A DNA stretch of 64,000 nt. It comes from Epiperipatus broadwayi (taxonomy: Eukaryota > Onychophora > Udeonychophora > Euonychophora > Peripatidae). A model generated the notes under the pieces. It made no database searches. It worked only from the letters and a program-made list of their open reading frames with translations, and was not told the origin of the DNA. The DNA lies in the NCBI GenBank assembly GCA_028023455.1, contig JAQFVV010000036.1, positions 2,942,452-3,006,451 of the forward strand, read 5' to 3'. This document shows, one piece after another, positions 1 through 10,635 of the stretch (positions are counted from its first letter, which is position 1; each line of letters starts with the position of its first letter). A program made the position numbers and the translations under genes.

Positions 1-778
1 TCTCTGTAATTTTTAACATGATTGCTATCTTCTAGATTTATTCATTATAAACCTCATCAAAAAATTCACCCAAGAAAATATTTTAAATTCAAAAGTTCTC
101 AATGCATTGCTTTTGTTTTACTTAACCCTTTTAAGACCGTTATGTTTTTTTTAAATATTTACATATATTTAAAAGTATAGAGTAGATAATATCAAAAGTA
201 TCTTCGTGTATATACATAATACACACTTTAAAATAGTAAAAAAAAAATCCAATTTGTAGGCTTTTGAGAAAATATAAAATGTTCTTAAACTAATAAAGAA
301 ATTTTGACATAATAAATAAATTGTAAATCATCTTATATAAACATGCACTAAAAAATACATAAAATATTGTAAAATCAATCAACAGACATAAAAGAATTTT
401 AATTAGTAACACACACCAAATAAAATAACGTTCACACTGCAAAGTAAAATAAAAAAGGTTAAAAAAACTATAATGATAACAAATCACCCATGTTTAGCCG
501 CTTAGCACACTTACAATCTGGGTTTTTAACTCAAACCAACAAAACTTGAAATTTTCTCTTAAAATTCTAATAAGATTTAGAAATACTATCAAACAAAGAG
601 ATACATGTCTGGCAAAATAAATACAAATGCTTTAATAGATCAATATTTGGAAATCACAAAAATAATACCATAATTGGAAATTTTAAAATACATATTTAAA
701 ACTTTATGGCTTAAAATTAAAAGTGTTGAAAACATTAAACTTCTAAAATACCTCAGTTGGTATGAGAAATATATAACC
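1..778. other. AT-rich intergenic DNA, nothing identified
   Basis: No credible coding sequence, RNA gene or repeat boundary is visible. The one open frame here is F/Y/I/L-rich, as expected from AT-rich noise. Confidence 0.5.
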
Positions 779-790
779 AACATATTAGGT

Positions 791-1138
791 TATTAAAACA
801 GGCAAAACTCTCTATGCATATTGCCACTCAATGCAAGCCAGAGTAATCAGTGGATGCCGGAAAGCTTGTGCATAAAATCTCCATCTAGTGCCTACTCATC
901 CAATTTCCCCAGACTAGTTTCTGGCTTGTGGCCTTTGTCAGTAAGGAGTCAGAAGCCAGAAATTAGTCTGGGGATATTGAATGAGTAGGCACTAGATGGG
1001 GATTTTATGCACAAGCCTTCTGACATCCATTGATTACTCTGGCTTGCACTGAGCGGCAATATGTATAGATGGTCTTGCCTTAATAACAGTTAAGATCAAG
1101 CATAAGAAATAGTGATCATATGATGTTTATTGGCTTAA
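791..1138 (+). mobile_element. FB1 foldback element, copy A (palindromic)
   Basis: Left terminus AAAACAGGCAAAACTC pairs with an inverted copy near 1075. The two arms (about 795-945 and 955-1085) are inverted copies of each other, so the DNA could form a hairpin of about 140 bp. Outside the right arm lies a unique tail of about 60 bp (AAGCATAAGAAA...TGATCATATGATGTTTA) found in most FB1 copies. A perfect 12-bp direct repeat, AACATATTAGGT, flanks the element at 779-790 and 1139-1150, which I take as the TSD. There is no coding capacity. Type-I hammerhead features sit at the centre of the palindrome, with a mutated core. Confidence 0.75.
906..947 (-). ncRNA. Degenerate hammerhead ribozyme motif in FB1 copy A
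   Basis: Read on the minus strand, helix I strands UCCUUA and UGGGGA can pair with two G-U wobbles. Helix II is GGC/GCC closed by CACAA, followed by GAAA and the palindrome ACTAGT ending at GUC. The conserved CUGAUGA box is CUGACAA here, which should abolish activity. The match outside the core supports descent from the intact motif in other copies. Confidence 0.55.
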
Positions 1139-1528
1139 AACATATTAGGTGTTTCAATTATATAAAACCATTAAAAATGCTTGCAGTTTAGTATAATATG
1201 ATATTCAGTGTATTTAAATGATAAGAAAAATTTTCATATAGATCTAGATAAAATAAATAGAAATAAAATGAAATTACAGATTGTTATTGTTAAAATATAT
1301 TATTCTCTTGAATTACAATTTTATTATAAAACTCAATTATTATGGGCATACATGGTTTTGTATAGTGGTAGGGTGGCGATGATGGAAATCCAAGTCTGCA
1401 AAACATGATCCAGCTATCTCTTCTGTTGCTTAAACTTCCAATTCTCAAGCAATGAACAATTCTGTGATTTTTTAAATTATTATTTAAAATTTCATTACTT
1501 AGAGAAATATTTTAATATTATAACTTCA

Positions 1529-1890
1529 ATTAAAACAGGAAAACCTCCCCATAGAGTGTGCCACTCAATGCAAGCCAGAGTAATCAATGGATGCCAGAAG
1601 ACTTGTGCATAAAATCCTTATCTAGTGCCTACTCATCTAATATCCTCAGACTAGTTTCTAGCTTGTGGCTTTCATCAGTGAGGAGCTTTGGATCTGAGAG
1701 CACTGCACCTAGATCTTAGGATATAATGCAACCCTCCAGCAGCCATCTTTTATCTCTACTTAACTACAAAACTATGAGTCTAAAATTGAAAACACAATAA
1801 TATTTTCAATCCAAGCTTATTAGCTTATATAGTCATAACAATTATGAGCAATCATAAGAAATGGTGATCATGTGATGTTTAGTGGTTTAA
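1529..1890 (+). mobile_element. FB1 foldback element, copy B
   Basis: Starts ATTAAAACAGG and ends with the family tail (AAGAAATGGTGATCATGTGATGTTTAGTGG). A perfect 10-bp direct repeat TATAACTTCA at 1519-1528 and 1891-1900 flanks it. Only one arm of the palindrome is present. The core continues past the ribozyme into a unique segment (about 1695-1800, ATGCAACCCTCCAGCAGCC) that reappears in inverted orientation in copy E. It carries the best preserved FB1 hammerhead. Confidence 0.75.
1643..1684 (-). ncRNA. Hammerhead ribozyme candidate, type I, FB1 copy B (intact core)
   Basis: Minus strand, in order: helix I 5' strand UCCUCA; CUGAUGA; 13-nt helix II segment (AGC, loop CACAA, GCU, flanked by an A-A mismatch); GAAA; minimal helix III in the palindrome ACTAGT; C17 of GUC; helix I 3' strand UGAGGA. 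Helix I pairs at all six positions. It extends through an internal loop into AUCCAA against UUAGAU (outer limits 1635-1693, one mismatch). Predicted cleavage is between 1649 and 1648. All invariant core bases are present. The weak helix III is like that of PLE and retrozyme hammerheads, which may work as dimers. Activity is inferred, not shown. Confidence 0.75.
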
Positions 1891-1900
1891 TATAACTTCA

Positions 1901-2615
1901 CTACTTTATTATTATTTATGGCTTAACATGAAATGTCATTTGTAAAGCATCCAAAGAATATCAAAAAAGTTAACATCTAAATAGATTACTTTAATGAAGT
2001 AAATGGAATATTCCCTATCAGAGCTAAATTAGAATTTACTAATTAAAAATCTTGCACAATCCTTGTAAAGTATCTTATGAGATTATTGTAAATGAGATTC
2101 AAATAAAATAAAAACTCTACAATATTCATTATCATACCCTTTACATTTTTATAAACAGAAATAATTTTAATATTTCGAGAATATCATAAAATAGACTTTG
2201 AGAGTTAAATTAAAATAAATAAATAAAAAAGTACGACCAATATAATCAAAAATAATATCAGAACCTATTGAAGATTTACATTTCAAGTTTTGATATAAAA
2301 ATATGTTGAACGCACTATCTGATAGTGTAAATAGTATGGCATTTATTTTTAATTTACTTTATAACATACTAATACAGTTTATTCTTCTTTTAGTCATGTA
2401 TCAATTCTCATCTTTTATTCATCTATAATTTTCTATAATGTCCTTTGTTTCTACACATTATTTCTTTTTATCAATCCATAAATCTTTCAGAAAAAAAATT
2501 TTTTTTCTCTACCTTCCTTATCTAATTTTTGTTATGAACTTCTTTTTAGACATAGTATTTAATTCAATATTGTTTTAAAAATTTTTCCAAAGACATTCTC
2601 TACATATGTCCATAT
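1901..2615. other. AT-rich spacer, nothing identified
   Basis: No open frame of interest and no recognised repeat. It ends at the RTE target site. Confidence 0.4.
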
Positions 2616-2952
2616 TGTCCAGTTGTAGCTTCAGAAAGGAGTTTGCTATTAACTGAAAGGAGACCCTTTGATTCCTCTTGGAGGCCTTAAAGGAACCGAG
2701 CAGGGCAAATTCCTAATGTCCACTCCATACATTCTTGTCGTTGCAGCTGTTATTACTATGTGATTATTCATATAGTATACGAACATGGATGGGCTGCTCA
2801 CCAACACGCATTAGCCAGCGTGGTGAGTTTATTGGCTTTTTACCTCTGAGTTTAAGATCAAGAAACACCGTGGTCTTTCTTCTCAGTGCCTGATAAGGCA
2901 GAATGAATGTTTGTGTAAATGACAAATATTTTTCCAATACATATATACAATT

Positions 2953-3768
2953 ATGACAGACAAAAATTGCCATTTGATGATGACTTTTTATTTAGGTACT
3001 TACAACTGCAGATCATTTTCAAGTGAAGGAAGATTGCAAGAATTAGAAGAAGAATTGTCTTATATTATATGGGACATTATTGGACTTTGTGAAGTTAGAA
3101 GAAAAGGTGAAGAAACAATTAATTTAAAAAGTGGACATATACTCTATTATAAAGGCACACATATTGGAAATACAAGTGGAGTAGGTTTCATTATAAATAA
3201 AAAATGGAAGAACAATATTGTGGAGATTGATGGTGTATCAGACAGAGTTGCAAGATTAGTTATACAACTTAATAGCAGATACCAAATGCAAATAATTCAG
3301 GTTTATGCCCCAACAAGTTCTCATAGTGATGAAGTAGTAGAAGATTTTTATATGGATGTACAAAAGGCTTTTGATCAGAGTAAACAACATTTTAAAATTG
3401 TTATGGGAGACTTTAATGCTAGAATTGGTAGACAAATGAAAGATGAAATTGTTGTAGGTAATTTTGGTTATGGTAATAGAAATGAGAGAGGACATAGACT
3501 TGTGGAGTTTGCAGAAAAAGAAAAACTTTATATTATGAATTCATTTTTTGAGAAAAGTGTTAAAAGGAAATGGACATGGAAGCATCCAAATGAAGGTACA
3601 GCAGAATTGGATTATATTTTGAGTAACAGGAAATACATATTTCAAGATTGTAATGTTCTTAATAAATTTAACACAGGAAGTGATCATCGATTAGTAAGGT
3701 GTAAGTTACGTGTTAATGTAAAACTAGAGAGACAAAAAATTATCAAGAAAAACAATATTTACAGTTGA
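2953..3768 (+). pseudogene. RTE ORF part 1: AP-like endonuclease domain
   Basis: This part encodes the endonuclease that nicks genomic DNA for target-primed reverse transcription. Motifs in order: TYNCRS near residue 17 (the usual start of the domain), WDIIGLCEVRRKGEE with the catalytic Glu, QVYAPTSSHSDE, MGDFNARIG with the Asp/Asn pair, WTWKHP, ELDYIL, and the C-terminal GSDHRLV with the catalytic Asp-His. All key motifs survive. The frame closes at 3766-3768 only because of an extra base in the A-run near 3733-3739. In the next frame the protein continues without a break into the RT segment. The ATG at 2953 is the first in frame; the true start may differ. Confidence 0.9.
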
Positions 3769-5323
3769 TATTCCTAATCTTCAGAAACATTCTAATGAAT
3801 TTAAATTAGAACTTACAAAAAAGTTTCAAGTGTTAGGAGATTTTGAACATGATTCAGATTTGAATGAAATTAATATGAAAATAACAGATACACTTTTAAA
3901 AACTGCAACAAAGATAGCTGGTAGAAAAAAGCAGCAATTGACTAATAAAATTTCTACTGAGACTAAAGAATTTATGAAGAAAATAAGGAATATGAAGATA
4001 TACAAAAATGATGTATTAAAAAGAATTGAATATCTCGAATTTTGTAAAATGGTACGAAAAAGAGTTGAAAATGATATAAGAAAGTATAACTGTGAAATAG
4101 CAAGGAAAGCTGTAGAAGAAAATAAAAGTCTCAAGAATGTTAAACAACATTTTGGTAGTGGTAGGAAATTTATATCTGCAATAAGAAAAAAAGATGGAAT
4201 TATTACTAAAAAGAGAGATGACATCATGAAATTGGTAGAAGATTTTTATCAAGAATTATATAGTAATAAAGAACAAGTACCTCCTATCTCTATTACAACT
4301 TCCGAATTGCCCAGAATTTTAAATGAAGAAGTGAGACATGCAATTAAATGTATGAAGAAAAGAAAGGCTCCAGGAAATGATGGAATTATAATTGATATAT
4401 TAAAAGAAGCAGGTGAAGAAATAGAAACAATTTTAGCAAAGTTATATACCAAATGTCTAAATGATAAAGATGTACCGGAAGATTGGAAGAATGCAGTAAT
4501 AATATTAATATTTATAAAAGGTGATAAAGAAGATATTAAAAATTACAGACCTATCAGCCTTTTATCAGTTTTATATAAAATTTTTACCAAGATAATTACA
4601 ACTCGTCTACAGAGAACTTTGGATTTCCACCAACCAAGAGAACAAGCTGGATTTAAAAGTGGTTTTAGTACAATAGATCATATCCAGGTATTGAGAAAAG
4701 TCATAGAAAGGACAAATGAATATGAGTTGTCATTATGTTTTGGATTTGTAGATTATGAAAAGGCATTCGATTCTATACACATTTCTTCAGTGATTAAAGC
4801 ATTGGATCATCAAAATATAGATCCAGGATATTGTCATATTTTAAAGAATATTTATAAAAATGCAACAGCAACAATTAGATTACATAATGATAGTGGAAAA
4901 ATCAACATTGAGAAAGGTGTAAGACAAGATGACACCATATCTCCAAAACTTTTTACAGCAGTGTTGCAAGAAGTATTTTGTGGATTAAAATGGGAAACTA
5001 AAGGAATGAAAGTAAATGGAGAGTATTTAAGTCATTTAGATTTTGCAGATGATGTAGTTGTTTTTGCAAATAATGCTTCAGAGCTGCATGAAATGTTGCA
5101 GGAGTTAGCAGATGAAAGTAGAAAAGTAGGACTGAAGATAAATGTTAAAAAGACTAAAGTAATGTTTAATCGATTTGCTCAAAATATGAAAATAAAGATT
5201 GATTATGAAGAATTAGAAGAAGTTAACAGTTACAAATACCTTGATCAGATTATTAATACAGATGGAAACATAATGGAGGAAATTAATCATAGAATTAAAC
5301 TTGGTTGGAGTGCTTTTGGTTGA
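3740..5323 (+). pseudogene. RTE ORF part 2: reverse transcriptase domain
   Basis: This part holds the LINE reverse transcriptase. The frame is already open at 3740; its first ATG is at 3830. Visible motifs: KAPGNDGI, NYRPISLLSVLYKIFTKI, QAGFKSGFSTIDHI, FVDYEKAFDS (motif A with catalytic Asp), GVRQDDTISPKLFTA (motif B) and HLDFADDVVVF (motif C, FADD box). Motif B reads RQDD where the family has RQGD, a substitution likely to hurt activity. The segment ends GWSAFG at TGA 5321-5323. Reading continues in the same frame after the stop, so this is a nonsense mutation and not a domain end. Confidence 0.92.
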
Positions 5324-5806
5324 AATAACTTGATACTAAAAGGAAATATGCCTATGTGTTTGAAAAGAATGGTTTTTAATAAATGTGTTTTACCAGTTCT
5401 TACTTATGGATCTGAGACTTGGACACTTTATAGAAGAGCAATACAGAGACTTCAGACCACTCAAAGGAGTATGGAGAGATGTAGGTTGGGAGTAACAAGA
5501 AGATATCGAAAACGCAATGTATGGGTAAGACAACAAACAGGTGTTACTGACCTTATTGAAAAAATTAAAAGATTGAAATGGAGTTGGGATGGACATATTG
5601 TTAGAAGAAATGATAATAGATGGACAATTGAAATTTTAAACTGGATTCCAAGAGATTGTAAAAGACCCAGAAAGAGACCACATGTGAGATGGATGGATGA
5701 AATAAGAAAATGTGCAGGGGTGTTGTGGAAAAGAGAAGCTAAAGATCAAAGAAGATGGATTAAACTTGGAGAGACCTTCATCCTGCAGTGGATTGATAAT
5801 GGTTGA
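5324..5806 (+). pseudogene. RTE ORF part 3: C-terminal region
   Basis: In the same frame as the RT segment beyond the TGA. It has the conserved post-RT block of insect-type RTE ORFs: VLPVLTYGSETWTL, then an LQTTQRSMER helix, GVTRRYRKRN, KWSWDGHIVRRNDNRW, RPHVRWMDEIRKCAG and RRWIKLGETFILQWID. The natural stop TGA (5804-5806) is built into the (TGA)n tail, so the element has essentially no 3' UTR. The two truncated RTE copies in the window keep only this region. Confidence 0.9.
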
Positions 5807-5826
5807 TGATGATGATGATGATGATG
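5803..5826 (+). repeat. (TGA)n microsatellite tail of the RTE
   Basis: About eight TGA units form the 3' terminus of the RTE and run directly into the right TSD. Confidence 0.85.
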
Positions 5827-5849
5827 TCCAGTTGTCTTGTTCTAGTTTT

Positions 5850-5950
5850 TTTTTCATGTGTCATAGCATCGGCTGGGAAGCAAACCCACTAACCCAGAAC
5901 AACTGTTTGTAAGGCAGCTGTGCTGATCTCTCAACCACCAATGCTTGACA
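5850..5950 (-). mobile_element. tRNA-derived SINE with 17-bp TSD
   Basis: A minus-strand SINE of about 100 bp with its A-tail at 5846-5854 (T-run on plus). The body matches the copies at 51901-52010 and 31911-32100: a tRNA-like head with CAGCTGCCTTACAA, a B-box-like GGTTTGCTTCCC, and the ending GCTATGACACATGAAAA. A perfect TGTCTTGTTCTAGTTTT repeat at 5833-5849 and 5951-5967 flanks it. Its left TSD overlaps the last three bases of the RTE's right TSD, so it landed in DNA beside the LINE after the LINE arrived. Confidence 0.85.
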
Positions 5951-5967
5951 TGTCTTGTTCTAGTTTT

Positions 5968-8640
5968 ATCCATTATAATATGCATTTTATTTATTTTTTC
6001 ATGAATTTTCTTATCACATATTCATTCTCTCACAACATTTGTTCAGATCTTCACTAATAATCTGTTTCTGTAACAGCCAAATCCTTTGCTGTTCTTTCCT
6101 TCAACTGCCACACCTCACTACCATATGAAAAATCTTGGATATGTATATGGCAACTTTAAACTTTTTAATATATTACTCTAACTTGCTAATATATTACTGA
6201 ATTCACATAATAATATGCAAGTTTTATTTATGACTCATACATTGGCTTCTTTTAGTTCCAGTAATGGTGGTTGCTGGTAATCAGCTATTAAAACAACTAG
6301 AGCTCACATTTCTTTTTCTTAATTTTGCTTTGTAAATGGTATAGAGAGAAGCAGTGAAAATCATGCCAAAATCCACACTACTTTCTGTATATTCTAAATC
6401 TCTTCTCTCTCTTAGCTTTTCTCTCAACTTAACATTATATAATTTATAGAATTTTCTTTAACACTTGAACTTAAAATTTTTAATTATTTGAGCTGTTTAA
6501 AAACTATTACTAAGTTATTTACTATTTGTAAACTTGTAACAGGAATCACTCCTCTACACATGCACTGCATAGATTTAAACACTTGAGGAATATTCTTCTT
6601 TCTAAACACAAGATAAAGTCTTTTGAAAAGATAAAATGAATTCACTCTATCTTTTTAACCTAAGCTTATATGTATAGGCAAATCTTAAGCATTTAGAAAT
6701 GAGAGTGGAAAGATTTCAATTAATCACCTTTAATATCATTTACTATGTCTTAACGATTGAAGTTTGCGAAAGTTTTACAATTTACTATAGATAAGTCGTT
6801 ATATTTGTAAATTTATAAAAATTAAAACTTTTCTTAGAATTAATCTTTGTGAAGAAGTTTTATTCAAGAAGTATGCCTATTAGACTCAAAAAATTATAGA
6901 TGCTTTTTAATATTTACCACAGGTTGCTTACTCTAGTGATGTAATATACTGAGGCAAAAAATATATTATTAATATCTTATTTGATATTTATTAAACATAT
7001 CAAAATATTGCATAAAGGAAATAGAAACAAAATTAAATAGTATTAGCAAGATTTTTGATGTGTCAATTTATCAATTTGTTTTTAAAAAAAGCGGGCTGAA
7101 AAACTCAATAATTATGAGCATTGGCTAAAGTGTTCTTTAGATAAATGCTTTTAAGTTTTTATTTTATGATATTTAAATTTGACTATAGTGGCAAAATATC
7201 GGTTTAAAGATATTATTTAGTCACATTATAATTGAAATGAAAAAGAAATGCAATTAATCAAGGTATCATAATAGATTATAAACAATGAGGATTGCCAATT
7301 CCTCAACAAGCTTTGTGATAAATGCTTAGCTAGAGAAAACATTTAAAATATCTCTGTCAGGACCCCCTCAAACCTCTGTCTATGGTTTCGTGCTCTGGCA
7401 CTCCTCAGAAAGGTGCTAATATATGGTCAGACACTAGATCTAAAAACACCAACCCAAAGCCAGCATTTAACTAAAAGTTATCTATTGAGTGGAAAATCTG
7501 AAATTTTCAGACACCTAATGTCTTCAAACCCAGCTATCCAACTCAAATAGCTATATGGGCCTGAGAGATCTTCAGCAGATTGTTTGAGACTGCCTGATTT
7601 ATTTTATATTTTATTAAAAAAATATACATTCATATTATTTTTACATAATGTAAGTGCACGTATAAAATAAAATAGCCTGAAAAAGATTAATTACTATTTA
7701 TAAAATAAAACATTCAGAAAAAAATACTTCATAATATTAATTTTAATAATCCAATAGTTAACTTGTGTGTGTATATATATAAGTTGACTATTTTTAAAAA
7801 ATAAATTAATTATGATTATTTACTATAAAAATATGCACTCAACGTTAACATAAATTACAATATCTTCCCATTATTACAAATATAAGCATCAATCTATACA
7901 AAATAGGGATTCGAAATACATTTTATTACAAAATAAATTAATTCCTATATTGCATTTTACTGTGGTCTGGATGGAATTTTAGTTTACTGTTAATCAAATT
8001 ATTCAGCTGAAAACGTCTTTTTTGCCTTCCTTTCTTAACTGACGTTTTCAGTCGGGGATTTTCATTTCAGGCACATACTTTCAAATATATTCTTTGAATA
8101 TAACTTCCTTCCTCAACAAAAGACTTTCACCTTAGATTTTAGAACCACTATTGCATTCCTCTTTCTTCAATGAGCAATAATAAGAGGTGTAATTGAATAA
8201 CTACAAGTTTCCTCTAAATACGTCTATTTAATCCCTACTCCTATTAGTGTAAAAAGAGTCTATCGGAGTTCTCCAGGTAGATTTTGAAATTACTTTTAAT
8301 CTTCTTCAATGAAAACACCCGTCATAGCTATCTGGATTTATGTTTAACTGAAATATTCTTGCGATTAACTAAAATATTTTAAATAAAATTCTTAAGTTAT
8401 AAAAAATATTAAAATGGACATGTTATCATTCCTCCTTAACTCTCTTTTAATATTAAAGTCATATATCTGCGCTAATTAGTCTATTGCATGTTGCATTTTA
8501 TTTTATAAATACCTACATCTATTTATCTATTACACACATACACAGACTATATAACATTTCCTATGACTGTGTCTAATAAATATGGTTTTAATTTCTCCTT
8601 ATATGTAAAAACAAAAAATACTTAATTGTAATTATTAATT
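5968..8640. other. Unassigned AT-rich DNA
   Basis: No coding signal. The stretch 7345-7600 is less AT-rich and has no open frame; it may be an unrecognised old repeat. A perfect 11-bp inverted repeat lies at 8007-8051. Confidence 0.4.
8007..8051. repeat. Short hairpin (11-bp perfect stem)
   Basis: CTGAAAACGTC at 8007-8017 and GACGTTTTCAG at 8041-8051 with a 23-base loop. The loop is not a terminator-like T-run and there is no adjacent gene. Function unknown. Confidence 0.6.
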
Positions 8641-8644
8641 AGAG

Positions 8645-8990
8645 AAAATATAACTTACTATTAAAAATTTATCGGCTGAACGTTTTGGAGGAACTATGCC
8701 TCATACTCATAGCCTTCATGAAAAGTGTAATAAATATATGCAAATGTAAATATTCAAATAAGCTACTGTTACGTAGCCCATTTTTTCGAGATCTCGAAGC
8801 ATGTGTCCTTTCTGTTAATGGCATGGATGTCTCTATTAATATAGAATGCCTCCTTTATTTTTCTCCTGTAATCATTTGGCTCTGAACATAAAATAATGGG
8901 GTTGGCAGGTATGAAGTTGTGCCCAGATTGTTTACTATGTTCGAAAAATACGGAGGATGTGTTGCTGTTCGTAGTAATAATATGAATTAA
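8645..8990 (-). pseudogene. PLE-B fragment: end of the GIY-YIG domain and 3' UTR
   Basis: The minus strand encodes a segment close to SGHNFIPANPIILCSEPNDY followed by RKIKEAFYIN, HAINRKDTCFEISKKW and a stop. It matches the longer PLE-B copy at 16265-16770 in sequence and orientation, including the 3' UTR (AACGTTTTGGAGGAACTATG). Both are 5'-truncated, as expected of PLE insertions. This is the tail of the GIY-YIG endonuclease domain of a Penelope-like retroelement and is not functional. Confidence 0.8.
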
Positions 8991-8994
8991 TGAA

Positions 8995-9776
8995 GAAAAT
9001 AAGTAATTCTAATAGTAGATATTTACATTAATTCTTAAAAGTCGAATGCATTTTTCATGTTACACTATAAACACAATTTAATTTCTAAGCGGATTACTTA
9101 ATGTCTAATTTATTTACAGAGAATGACTAATAAGATACCCTCCATAAACAGCTTCAGTCATTTTAATTGGTTCTAAAAGCAATTAAAAGTCATATTATGA
9201 TTCAATATATGGAAATGAATTTAACTTGAAAGAACTAAAATAAACAGTTATTATTGGAATTAATTATTTTCTTCATCAATGCATACTATTTCTAGTGCAA
9301 TACTTATTACATATAGAGGTGATGAAATATTATTGATTACATATATTTCATAGAATTTCTAAAAGTCGACGACGTTTTTAGTATCATGATTTATTAAGTT
9401 AATCCATTATTCCACAACAAGTTATCATTCAATTGCTTAGAAAAGATTAAAAAAGAAACATTGTAACTGTTGTCTGACCTGCTACAATCATAATGAGTAT
9501 GAATAATAATGCTTCCAAGCTTAAATATTATTTGATGGAGATGTTTCTAAAGTCTTCATATATTTTCAATGAATTGAAATTCCACAAAAGTCTTGAAATA
9601 AATATATAAAGATTCTATCTTACGAAGACTACTTAAAATCAAAATGATTCAGACCTTAATAATATTTACATTAAGCAATGTTGGAGTTTAAAAGCAACGT
9701 TGTCATACTTATCATTTTTATATTACTCAAAGAGCAGTTGGAATATTTCATTTTCAATGGTTTTTAAAATTTAGCA
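8995..9776. other. AT-rich spacer, nothing identified
   Basis: No coding region or repeat recognised. Confidence 0.4.
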
Positions 9777-10114
9777 TCATCAATCATTATCAATCCACTG
9801 CAGTAAGAAGGTCTCTCCAAGTTCAATCCACCTTCTCCAATCTCTAACTTCTCTTCTCCACAGCACCCCTGCACACTTTCTTATTTCATGCGTCCATCTC
9901 ACATGTGGTCTCTTTCTGGGTCTTTTACAATCTCTTGGAATCCAGTTTAAGATTTCAATTGTCCATCTATTATCATCTCTTCTAGCAATATGCTCAGCCC
10001 AACTCCACTTCAGTCTTTTAATTTTTTCAATGAGGTCAGTAACACCTGTTTGTTCTCTTACCTATATATATTGCGTTTTCGATCCCTTCTTGTTACTCCC
10101 AACATGCATCTCTC
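9777..10114 (-). mobile_element. 5'-truncated RTE copy (C-terminal region only)
   Basis: The reverse complement matches the last 330 bp of the full-length RTE: VRRNDNRW-like, RPHVRWMDEIRK-like and the end near TTGATAATGATTGATGATG. It is truncated just upstream of the GVTRR block and runs into a TA microsatellite near 10115-10131. This is ordinary LINE 5' truncation. Confidence 0.88.
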
Positions 10115-10635
10115 CATATATATATATATATGCAGGACTTTATAGTGTATTATCTAAATGGAAGTACAAAAAATATATAAAAAAGCTATAAAATAGACTA
10201 TCTCAATTATTATTGTTTATACTTTCATTATTTCTCTGTGGAAATGTGGAAATGTTTCGACATGCAAAGAACTATTTAGGAGTATTCATTTACCTTACAG
10301 GACATCAAATAAAGCATCATATCATTTTTTCTGCTTGCTTTCAAGATCTGAATTAGGAAGCAACAATTTATTGTATTTTCTTATCTGAAGAGTCCGATAT
10401 TTCATAATAATAAAGCTCAAAAAATATAAATTGTACTATATATATGCGCGTGTGCGTATTTTTGATATAAACAGCAAAGAATATATAAAATCAATAAATA
10501 AATCATGATACTATTACAATAATGGAAAGCAGAACTTTTGATTTACTTATTTTATGTTTTAAAAATTAAATAGTTCCATAATTTATTTATTCCACGCACA
10601 AACCCATATATAACAATGTACAATTTAATATTTAT

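Larger units (their letters stand above)
2627..5824 (+). mobile_element. Full-length RTE-type non-LTR retrotransposon with 11-bp TSD
   Basis: A 3.2-kb element, the usual RTE length, flanked by a perfect TGTCCAGTTGT repeat at 2616-2626 and 5825-5835. It has a 5' UTR of about 330 bp, one long reading frame (apurinic-like endonuclease, reverse transcriptase, C-terminal region), almost no 3' UTR and a (TGA)n tail that begins inside the stop codon region. A short trinucleotide tail is typical of RTE-clade LINEs. The copy is dead. A one-base insertion in an A-run near 3733-3739 separates endonuclease and RT, an in-frame TGA at 5321-5323 interrupts the C-terminal part, and an RT motif is altered. 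Two 5'-truncated minus-strand relatives lie at about 9777-10114 and 34622-34884. Confidence 0.9.

Noticed and set aside
2764-2973. 69-codon minus-strand frame
   Set aside because: Antisense of the RTE 5' UTR with no domain.
5808-5824. Poly-Asp frame at the RTE end
   Set aside because: Out-of-frame reading of the (TGA)n tail.
8645-8720. Hammerhead motif in the PLE-B 3' UTR (TGAGGCATAGTTCC, AAAACGTT)
   Set aside because: A GAGG/CCTC hairpin and AAAAC resemble helix II and GAAAC, but no CUGAUGA and no helix I could be found.
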